A stretch of 64,000 bases of DNA, taken from the NCBI GenBank assembly GCA_943369755.1, contig CALROG020000015.1:1-64000 (forward strand). Direction: 5' to 3'. This document shows, in pieces, positions 24,487 through 31,276 of this stretch. The notes beneath the pieces were generated by a model. That model did not search any database, was not told where the DNA came from, and saw nothing but the letters and a program-made list of their open reading frames with translations. Position 1 is the stretch's first letter. Each line of letters starts with the position of its first letter. Position numbers and translations under genes: made by a program. Origin of the DNA: CALROG01 sp943369755. GTDB taxonomy: Bacteria; Pseudomonadota; Gammaproteobacteria; Burkholderiales; Burkholderiaceae_C.

Positions 24487-25674
24487 ATGAGTACTGTGAG
24501 CCTGCCCGCCGCCCCGCTGGGCGCGCGCGTGGCGCGCAACTTCCTTACCCACAGCGGCCACGTGCCGCTGGTGGTGCTGATCCTGGAGGCGCTGCTGGCG
24601 CAGCCCGGCTACTTTCTGCGCGCCGACCCGTACCTGCTGCTCGCCGCCGGCCTGGGCCAGGCGGTGCTGATGGCATGGCTGGACAGCACCGGGCGGGCGC
24701 GGGTGATCCTGGCCAACCTCGCCGGGCCGCTGCTCTACACACTGGTGGAAACCGCTATCGAAGGCCCTGCCTTCTTCCTGCAGTGGCACCACCAGGCCTA
24801 CTGGGCCTTTGCGCTGGGCTTTGGCTTGCTCCAGTCGGCCCAGCAACGCCACCCGGCGGCGGCGCTGGTACTGGCCGAGAGTGTGCTTCGCTCGGCCATC
24901 CCGCTGGTGATGTACGCGCTGTTCGAAGCGCGCATCAAGGGCACGCCGCTGTCGGCCAGCGCATTCTTCGCCGACCGCGCCCATGACTTCCTGGCTGTGG
25001 TGCTGCTGCTGCTCGGCGTACTGCTCGGGTTTGCCGACGTCAACCTGCGCCGCTCCATGGCCACCGTGCAGGCGCTGACTGCGCGGTTGCGCCAGTACTC
25101 TGAATGGTCGCTGGGCCGCGGCATCCTGGACCGCGCCATTGCCGACGAGCGCACGCTGGCGCTGCAGCGGGTGGCACGGGCCGTGGTGTTCATGGACATC
25201 CGCGGCTTCACCGCCTGGAGCGAGCAGCAGCCCCCCGAGGCGGTGGTGGGGTTGCTCAACAGCTGTTACCGCGCGGCCGAAGACGCGCTGGCCGACCACC
25301 CGCCGATCAAGCTCAAGTACACGGCCGACGAAGTGATGGCTGTTTTCACCGACGCGGCGGCGGCTGTGAAGGCTGCCCGGCTGCTGCTGCTGGCCACACA
25401 ACCGCTGCTGGCGGCAGTGGGCCTGGGCGCTGGCGCCGGCGTGCACCAGGGCCCGGTGGTCGAGGGACTGGTCGGCGGTGAAGGCACCCGCGCGTACGAC
25501 TTCATTGGCGACACCGTGAACACCGCCAAACGCCTGTGCGACGCCGCAAACAGCGGCGAACTGCTGGTCTCTCAGGCCGCGTGCGCGGCCGCAGGCCTGC
25601 CCGGGGGCCCGCCGCGTGAAGTCCAGGCCAAGGGCAAGCGCAACCCGCTGCTGGCCCAGGCTTTTACGCTCTAG
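24487..25674 (+). CDS. Membrane-bound class III adenylate cyclase
   Basis: 395 residues. Several hydrophobic helices fill residues 25-185; the catalytic domain covers about 230-395. Metal-binding residues are Asp237 (FMDIRGFTAWSE) and Asp281 (KYTADEVMAVF). Lys277 and Asp338 (YDFIG) match the adenine-selecting pair, and Asn345 and Arg349 (VNTAKRL) the transition-state residues of class III cyclases. All are present, so it should make cAMP from ATP. It lies about 20 bases after the Hsp70-like gene and probably shares its transcript. The signal sensed by the membrane part is unknown. Confidence 0.88.
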   Translation: MSTVSLPAAPLGARVARNFLTHSGHVPLVVLILEALLAQPGYFLRADPYLLLAAGLGQAVLMAWLDSTGRARVILANLAGPLLYTLVETAIEGPAFFLQWHHQAYWAFALGFGLLQSAQQRHPAAALVLAESVLRSAIPLVMYALFEARIKGTPLSASAFFADRAHDFLAVVLLLLGVLLGFADVNLRRSMATVQALTARLRQYSEWSLGRGILDRAIADERTLALQRVARAVVFMDIRGFTAWSEQQPPEAVVGLLNSCYRAAEDALADHPPIKLKYTADEVMAVFTDAAAAVKAARLLLLATQPLLAAVGLGAGAGVHQGPVVEGLVGGEGTRAYDFIGDTVNTAKRLCDAANSGELLVSQAACAAAGLPGGPPREVQAKGKRNPLLAQAFTL

Positions 25675-25695
25675 CCCGCGTCGATCTTGCGCAAG

Positions 25696-25716
25696 GCGCT
25701 ACAAGATTCATAGCGC
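25696..25716. repeat. Isolated GCGCTA...TAGCGC hairpin of the dispersed repeat type
   Basis: GCGCTA-CAAGATTCA-TAGCGC between the convergent cyclase and RTX-protein genes. It resembles only the head hairpin of the dispersed repeat; the GGGCTACAGCC tail is not visible. It may act as a weak terminator stem between the converging genes. Confidence 0.5.
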
Positions 25717-26697
25717 TTACAGGTACTCGATGCCGGTGGCGGCCAACCCCGTCAAGTTGACCTGGCTCTGGTTGGCCGGCGTTTCGGCGGCAATTGCCAA
25801 CAGGCCGGCCTGGGTGAAGGTGTTGTTCTCAAGCAGGCCGACGTAACTGGCCAGGTTGGTGGCGTCGATCGGCGCGCCCATCACGTTCTGCCAGACCGCG
25901 CGCACAAACGAGGTGTTGTCGAGCGCGCTCACCGCGCCGGTAGACAGGCACATCTGCGCGAGCTGCTGCATGGTGGCGCCCGCATCAAAAAAGTTCAGCC
26001 CGATGCCCACGTACTGCTTGTTGGTCAGCGTGGCACGGCCAAACGCAGCCCCAATGATCTCGGCCGTCTTGCCCGCGCTGCCGGTGGCAGACAGGTCTAG
26101 CGCCACTTTGGTGTTGGCGAACTGCAGGCGCTCCACGCCGCTGAGGGTGTCGACCCCTTCGATGCCTCCCGTATCGCGCACCGTCCAGCTGCCGGAGTTG
26201 TCGCGCGACAGGTTGAACGCGCTGCGTGCACCCCAGTAGCGCACGGTGTCGATGCCGGCACCGCCAATGAACACATCGTTGCCGGCGGTGCCGCCCAGAA
26301 AGTCGTTGCCAGCCGTGCCCACGATGCTGCCGGGCACCGGCGCGGGCGCGGTGGCGCGCAGGCTGTAGCTGCCGGTGAGCGAGCCGCCGCTGGCGGCCAG
26401 AAAGTAGTCGGCGCTGTCGGGCGACAGGTAGTCGATGTACCTGGTCTGAAAGCCCTGGCCCGTGGTCGCCTGGAACACCAGCGCACCCGCCGCGGTGTAC
26501 AGGCCCAGTTGCGCGTCAAACAGGCCGTTGATGGAACCTGCCTCGATGGTGAAGCGGTATTGCTGGCCCGCCCCCAAGCTGATGCGGAACCAGTCCGCAT
26601 CGCCCACAGGACTGATCACGCCGTAGTCGATGCCGCCTGGGACCAGCACGCCGGGCGTGCCGGGGTTGGCGGGGTAGTCAAAGTCACTGGTGTCCAT
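25717..26697 (-). CDS. Secreted RTX-like protein with a DUF4214 tail
   Basis: 326 residues from the ATG at 26697, which has AAGGA six bases upstream. No classical signal peptide. The first ~120 residues look like a pre-peptidase C-terminal (PPC-type) beta domain (GDADWFRISLGAGQQYRFTI). Next come RTX-type calcium repeats (GTAGNDFLGGTAGNDVFIGG), then the VDTLSGVERLQFANTKVALD segment, and an alanine-rich DUF4214 domain to the C-terminus ending IEYL. This layout suits type I secretion and surface or matrix attachment; no ABC exporter genes are nearby. Convergent with the cyclase. Confidence 0.8.
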   Translation of the reverse strand: MDTSDFDYPANPGTPGVLVPGGIDYGVISPVGDADWFRISLGAGQQYRFTIEAGSINGLFDAQLGLYTAAGALVFQATTGQGFQTRYIDYLSPDSADYFLAASGGSLTGSYSLRATAPAPVPGSIVGTAGNDFLGGTAGNDVFIGGAGIDTVRYWGARSAFNLSRDNSGSWTVRDTGGIEGVDTLSGVERLQFANTKVALDLSATGSAGKTAEIIGAAFGRATLTNKQYVGIGLNFFDAGATMQQLAQMCLSTGAVSALDNTSFVRAVWQNVMGAPIDATNLASYVGLLENNTFTQAGLLAIAAETPANQSQVNLTGLAATGIEYL

Positions 26698-26843
26698 GCT
26701 GCGTCCTTCAGCCACCAGCGTAGGCGCGGCTGCAAGAGATCGGCTTGCGCCGCATCAAGGACGCCGGGAAAAACGACCACCCGACAATTCGGCACCTGCT
26801 TGATGCAGCGCATGCCCGGCATGGGCACGGCACCGCCGGCGCG

Positions 26844-27692
26844 CTAAACCACCTTCAGCCCTCTGAGCTTGGCGTCTTCCGGCGGGTAGCGCAGCCCCAG
26901 CGCCAGCAGCTTGTCGCGCACCAGCGTGGCAATCATCAGGTTGCGATGGGTCTTTGAGTTGGCCGGCACCACGGTCCACGGTGACCAGGGCGTGCTGGTG
27001 GCGCCCAGCAGGGCTTCATAGGCCGCCTGATACTGCGCCCACTGCTTGCGAGCCTCCAGGTCACCCAGGCTGAATTTCCAGTGCTTGGCCGGGTCGTCCA
27101 CCCGCGCCTGCAAGCGGGTGCGCTGCTCGTCCTGACTGATGTGCAGCATGAACTTCATCACCACCGTGCCGGTTTCAACCAGCATGCGTTCGAAGTCGTT
27201 GATGTGGGCCATGCGTTGAAGGGTTTGCTGCGGCGTGACCCAGCCATTGACCACCGGCACCAGCACGTCTTCGTAGTGGCTGCGGTTGAAGATCATGACT
27301 TCACCCGCGCCCGGCACCTGTTGGTGAATGCGCCACAGATAGTCGTGCGCGCGCTCGGTTTCGGTCGGTGCCTTCCAGCCCACGGTGTGCACCCCCAGAG
27401 CACTGGTGCGGCTGAACACGCCGCGAACGGTGCCGTCTTTGCCCGAGGTGTCGGTGCCTTGCAGCACCACCAGCAGCTTGAAGCGACGGTCAGCGTAAAA
27501 CAGGTCTTGCAGGCCATCGAGTTCAAGCGCAATGGCTTCCACCGCCGCCTTGTCTTGCGCCTTGTCGCCGCTGGAATAAGGTTTGGCGTCAGGCGGGCAA
27601 GCTTTCAGCGCAAACGGCTTGCCCTTGCCATCAGTGGGAGGTTGCCAGCTTGAAAGAACCGCCTCGCCCTTGTCTTGCTTGCCGTTGGCCAT
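26844..27692 (-). CDS. ppk2: Polyphosphate kinase 2 family phosphotransferase
   Basis: 282 residues from the ATG at 27692 with AGGAG five bases before it. Walker A is GTDTSGKDG (79-87) and Walker B-like FNRSHYEDV (135-143), both diagnostic for PPK2; MKFMLHISQDEQRTRL and DPAKHWKFSLGD follow. PPK2 enzymes use polyphosphate to phosphorylate AMP, ADP or GDP, or run in reverse. The single-domain form here is class I or III; the class cannot be settled by eye. Cytosolic. It is divergent from the radical SAM gene. Confidence 0.9.
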   Translation of the reverse strand: MANGKQDKGEAVLSSWQPPTDGKGKPFALKACPPDAKPYSSGDKAQDKAAVEAIALELDGLQDLFYADRRFKLLVVLQGTDTSGKDGTVRGVFSRTSALGVHTVGWKAPTETERAHDYLWRIHQQVPGAGEVMIFNRSHYEDVLVPVVNGWVTPQQTLQRMAHINDFERMLVETGTVVMKFMLHISQDEQRTRLQARVDDPAKHWKFSLGDLEARKQWAQYQAAYEALLGATSTPWSPWTVVPANSKTHRNLMIATLVRDKLLALGLRYPPEDAKLRGLKVV

Positions 27693-27755
27693 AGGGACTC
27701 CTGTGAATTGGTGTTCAAGGATACCGGGTTGGTACCGGCCTCCGATAATCACTGT

Positions 27756-29672
27756 GTGCCTGCTACCCCCGTTGTCCCCACCGTTCGCGTGCTTTGCGTC
27801 ATTCCGCCCATGACGCAGCTCAACACGCCTTACCCGTCAACCGCGTACCTGACGGGCTTTCTGCGCTCGCGCGGCATCGCCGCAACCCAGGAGGACCTGG
27901 CGCTGGCGCTGGTGCTGCGCCTGCTGTCGCCAGACGGCCTGCGTGCCGTGGTGACTTGTGTGGACAGGTTGCCAAAGAAAACGCACAGCCCGGCAGTGCA
28001 GGCCTTTGCTGCCCAAACGGCGCGCTACCTGGCGACCATTGGCCCGACCATCGCCTTTTTGCAAGGCCGTGATTCAACCCTGGCGCATCGCATTGTGGGC
28101 CGCCACTACCTGCCCGAGGGCCCGCGCTTTGCCTCACTGGATGTGTATGTAGACGACGACGGCGCTGACCCCCTGGGCTGGGCCTTTGGGGCCCTGGGCA
28201 TTCAAGACCGCGCCCGCCACCTGGCCACGCTGTACCTGAACGACCTGGCCGATGTGCTGCGTGACGCAGTTGATCCGCGTTTTGAATTTGTGCGCTATGC
28301 CGAGTCGCTGGCGGGCAGTCAGCCCACGTTTGACCCTCTGGCTGACGCACTGGCCGCGCCGCCCAACCTGATGGACGACACCTTGCAGGCCCTGACGCTG
28401 GACGCGATTGCGCGCCATGCGCCCACCGTGGTGCTGTTGTCGGTGCCGTTTCCCGGCGCGGTTTATGCGGCGTTCCGGATCGCGCAAACCATCAAGACCC
28501 GGCACCCGCACATCACCACCGTGCTGGGTGGCGGCTTTGTCAACACCGAGCTGCGCGAGCTGGCCGAGCCGCGCGTGTTTGACTACTTCGACTATGTGAG
28601 CCTGGACGCCGGCGAGCGCCCGCTGCTGGCGCTGCTGGAGCACCTGCAAGGCCAGCGCGGCCGCCAGCGGCTGGTGCGCACCTTCGTGCGCGACGACGGC
28701 GCGGTGCGCTACGTGAACATGGCTGAGCCCGACATCGCATTCGCCGAAGTTGGCACCCCCACCTGGGACGGCCTGCCGCTGGACAAATATTTGTCGCTGC
28801 TGGACATGCTCAACCCGATGCACCGGTTATGGAGTGACGGGCGCTGGAACAAGCTCACCGTGGCGCATGGCTGCTACTGGAAGAAATGCAGCTTTTGTGA
28901 CGTGAGTCTGGACTACATCAGCCGTTACGAAGGGGCCAGCGCCACCGAGCTGGCCAACCGCATCGACACGATCGTGCGCGAAACCGGGCAAACCGGCTTT
29001 CATTTTGTAGACGAGGCCGCACCGCCCAAGGCCTTGAAGGCACTGGCCACAGAGCTGATTGCGCGCAACACCGGTATCTCTTGGTGGGGCAACATCCGCT
29101 TTGAAAAAACCTTCAGCCCTGCGTTGTGCCAGTTGCTGGCCGACAGCGGCTGCATCGCGATTTCGGGCGGGCTGGAGGTGGCGTCGGACCGGCTGCTGGC
29201 GCTGATGAAAAAAGGCGTGAGCGTGGACCAGGTAGCGCGCGTGACCCGCGCCTTCAGCGACGCCGGCATTCTGGTGCATGCCTACCTGATGTACGGATTC
29301 CCCACCCAGACGGTGCAAGACACGGTGGACGCGCTGGAGCTGGTGCGCCAGCTGTTTGAAAATGGCTGCATCCAGAGCGGCTTTTTCCACCGCTTTGCCT
29401 GCACCGTGCATTCACCCGTGGGCAAGAACCCCGAAGACTACGGCGTGACGCTGCAGCCGCTGCCGCCGGGCAGCTTTGCGAAGAACGACATTGGCTTTCA
29501 CGACCCCACCGGTGTGGACCACGACGCGCTGGGGGGCGCGCTCAAGAAAGCCATCTACAACTACATGCACGGCATCGGACTCGAAGAAGACGTGCGCAGC
29601 TGGTTCCCGTTGAAGGTGCCGAAGACGACGGTGGCGCGCAACCGGATTGAGCGGGCGCTACGAGACCGCTAG
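27756..29672 (+). CDS. B12-binding-type radical SAM protein
   Basis: 638 residues if the GTG at 27756 is the start; an in-frame start 81 bases upstream would run into the divergent PPK2 gene. No clear ribosome-binding site. A Rossmann-like region (about 222-300, VVLLSVPFPGAVYAAFRIA, TVLGGGFVN) resembles a cobalamin-binding domain. The radical SAM core begins at Cys373, Cys378 and Cys381, a CX4CX2C spacing (GCYWKKCSFCDVS) seen in some B12-type members instead of CX3CX2C. Later core segments include GCIAISGGLEVASDRLLALM and YLMYGFPTQT. The reaction is unknown; no methylase substrate gene is adjacent. Confidence 0.82.
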   Translation: MPATPVVPTVRVLCVIPPMTQLNTPYPSTAYLTGFLRSRGIAATQEDLALALVLRLLSPDGLRAVVTCVDRLPKKTHSPAVQAFAAQTARYLATIGPTIAFLQGRDSTLAHRIVGRHYLPEGPRFASLDVYVDDDGADPLGWAFGALGIQDRARHLATLYLNDLADVLRDAVDPRFEFVRYAESLAGSQPTFDPLADALAAPPNLMDDTLQALTLDAIARHAPTVVLLSVPFPGAVYAAFRIAQTIKTRHPHITTVLGGGFVNTELRELAEPRVFDYFDYVSLDAGERPLLALLEHLQGQRGRQRLVRTFVRDDGAVRYVNMAEPDIAFAEVGTPTWDGLPLDKYLSLLDMLNPMHRLWSDGRWNKLTVAHGCYWKKCSFCDVSLDYISRYEGASATELANRIDTIVRETGQTGFHFVDEAAPPKALKALATELIARNTGISWWGNIRFEKTFSPALCQLLADSGCIAISGGLEVASDRLLALMKKGVSVDQVARVTRAFSDAGILVHAYLMYGFPTQTVQDTVDALELVRQLFENGCIQSGFFHRFACTVHSPVGKNPEDYGVTLQPLPPGSFAKNDIGFHDPTGVDHDALGGALKKAIYNYMHGIGLEEDVRSWFPLKVPKTTVARNRIERALRDR

Positions 29673-29678
29673 AATGGC

Positions 29679-29691
29679 AACCATTATGGTT
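29679..29691. promoter_or_regulatory. Palindromic operator before vapBC
   Basis: AACCAT-T-ATGGTT, starting a few bases after the stop of the radical SAM gene and 20 bases before the antitoxin ATG. Type II antitoxins with ribbon-helix-helix domains usually bind such palindromes to repress their own operon. Confidence 0.65.
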
Positions 29692-29710
29692 CCAAATTGG
29701 TGGTAAGGGC

Positions 29711-29953
29711 ATGCCCACAACCTTGACGCTCAAAAACATTCCCGATCTGGTCTACCAGCGGCTCAAGGCCTCCGCGGACGTGCACAGGCGCAGCCTGAAT
29801 AGTGAGGCCATCGTGTGCCTGGAGACCGTGCTGCTGCCCGCGAATGCCACTACCGCCGACCGGTTGGCGCGTGCCCGAGCGCTGCGCGCCAGTTTGTCTG
29901 GCACGTTCAATGCGCAAGACATTGACAACCTCAAGCGCGAAGGCCGCCCATGA
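29711..29953 (+). CDS. vapB: FitA/VapB-type ribbon-helix-helix antitoxin
   Basis: 80 residues. The N-terminal half is an Arc/FitA-like ribbon-helix-helix: TLTLKNIPDLVYQRLKASAD followed by HRRSLNSEAIVCLE. The C-terminal half (ARALRASLSGTFNAQDIDNL) would wrap the toxin. It precedes and overlaps the PIN toxin gene by ATGA, the usual layout of vapBC operons, and has a palindrome in its promoter. Confidence 0.88.
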   Translation: MPTTLTLKNIPDLVYQRLKASADVHRRSLNSEAIVCLETVLLPANATTADRLARARALRASLSGTFNAQDIDNLKREGRP

Positions 29954-30342
29954 TCGTGGTGGACTCGAACATCCTGGCGTACTTGTACCTGCCGGGTGAA
30001 TTCACCGCCCGCGCCGAAGCGTTGCTAGAGCAAGACCCTGATTGGGCCGCACCGCTGCTGTGGCGCAGCGAGTTCCGCAACATCCTGGCGGGCTACCTGC
30101 GGCGCGGCAACTTGACATTCGATGCCACAGTGGCCATCCAACAAGAGGCTGAAGCGCTGATGCAAGGCGCGGAGTTTGAAGTGGAATCGCGGCAGGTGCT
30201 TGAGCTGGTGCATACCAGCAGTTGCTCGGCCTACGACTGCGAGTTTGTGGCGCTGGCGCGGCAGCTTAATGTGAAGCTGGTGACGATGGACAAGAAGGTG
30301 CTGCAAGCGTTTTCAAGCGACACCAACTCGCTTACGATTTGA
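29950..30342 (+). CDS. vapC: PIN-domain ribonuclease toxin
   Basis: 130 residues with the four acidic PIN residues in place: Asp5 (VVDSN), Glu41 (WRSEFRN), Asp96 (SAYDCEF) and Asp114 (VTMDKK). VapC toxins cut tRNA or rRNA and are neutralised by the adjacent antitoxin. Complete and probably functional. Two lower-GC genes of unknown function follow on the same strand, so the pair may anchor a small accessory patch. Confidence 0.9.
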   Translation: MIVVDSNILAYLYLPGEFTARAEALLEQDPDWAAPLLWRSEFRNILAGYLRRGNLTFDATVAIQQEAEALMQGAEFEVESRQVLELVHTSSCSAYDCEFVALARQLNVKLVTMDKKVLQAFSSDTNSLTI

Positions 30343-30377
30343 ATACGGCACGTCTTATAGAGATCAGGATTCCGCGG

Positions 30378-30863
30378 ATGAAATCAACCGACAAGGACAT
30401 CGCGCTGCACGCCAAAGCTGTTATCGCACTACGTCACCATTACAAGCACGGGGACGTGGGTGGAATTAATCGGGTCTTGGATGAAATGCCCGAAACCAAT
30501 CGCAAGGAGGCAATGATTCGTTGGTTTCTTAAATTCAGTGCTGCCAAATGGCAACCGGCACAAAGACACTTCCGCGGCGGGGCGAGCTCGAATCAAGAGC
30601 AAGTCTTTATCGCAGAAGAGCAGCCATTCTGGGAACTAAAAGTCCCGCGCTCCTATACACGCCATATATCTGGCAACACTTTCCATCCAGACGAGTTCCT
30701 GAATCGGGCTTTGCAGGAAATCGAGAGGAACCTCCTATGTATTCCAAAGCACCGACTATTGAAATTCTTACGGGATATCGAGTCGCTGTACGCAAGCAAA
30801 TATTCAGGTCCAGGACAAGTGGGAGCTTCTATCAAAGGTCGGCATGACGTCTCAAATTCTTAA
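30378..30863 (+). CDS. Hypothetical protein in the vapBC-linked accessory patch
   Basis: 161 residues from the ATG at 30378 (AGGA upstream); a TTG at 30339 overlapping the vapC stop is the alternative and would link it to the toxin. It begins MKSTDKDIALHAKAVIALRH and is rich in basic and aromatic residues, with a predicted helical first third (NRVLDEMPETNRKEAMIRWF). No signal peptide, membrane helix or catalytic motif is visible. G+C is lower than in flanking genes. It overlaps the next gene by 20 bases. Family not recognised. Confidence 0.6.
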   Translation: MKSTDKDIALHAKAVIALRHHYKHGDVGGINRVLDEMPETNRKEAMIRWFLKFSAAKWQPAQRHFRGGASSNQEQVFIAEEQPFWELKVPRSYTRHISGNTFHPDEFLNRALQEIERNLLCIPKHRLLKFLRDIESLYASKYSGPGQVGASIKGRHDVSNS

Positions 30864-31266
30864 CGAAATCATTGTTGATGGTCGGCAAGGCATGACGCCG
30901 CTGGATCTTGAGGTCTTTCATCATGACATTCAAAGACAGTTGGCAGTTCCACAAGAAGCGCGGCGCCCAGTATCGACCGACAACTGGAAAAACTACATAG
31001 TCGTCTGGGAAATATATCAAGGGGCTCTCTACCTGAAAGCACTTGACGGGGGCACGAACATTCCACTGCAGGTGTGCAACGACCCTCTACCTGCCTTCGC
31101 CAAATGGCAAACCGGTGAATGCGCGGTCTATTTCGGCAAATGTCTCTACCGCGAAGACGGGCCGTTTGCAGACATCTATGAAGAGGAGCTTCTTGTCACC
31201 ATTGAGTCAGGGCAAGTTATCTCAACGAAACGCATTCACCGCAACATAAACGAAATACCCCGCTGA
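30844..31266 (+). CDS. Hypothetical protein in the vapBC-linked accessory patch
   Basis: 140 residues starting MTSQILNEIIVDGRQGMTPL, with AAAGG five bases before the ATG. Mixed alpha/beta composition and acidic; no signal peptide or membrane helix. The 20-base overlap with the preceding gene implies coupled translation and joint function. Lower G+C than the flanking genes. No family recognised. It is convergent with the molybdopterin-subunit gene. Confidence 0.6.
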   Translation: MTSQILNEIIVDGRQGMTPLDLEVFHHDIQRQLAVPQEARRPVSTDNWKNYIVVWEIYQGALYLKALDGGTNIPLQVCNDPLPAFAKWQTGECAVYFGKCLYREDGPFADIYEEELLVTIESGQVISTKRIHRNINEIPR

Positions 31267-31276
31267 CGCTGCGCTT

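Noticed and set aside
23169..24539. 456-codon minus-strand frame opposite the Hsp70-like gene
   Set aside because: Histidine- and glycine-rich shadow without motifs; the plus-strand protein has both Hsp70 phosphate loops.
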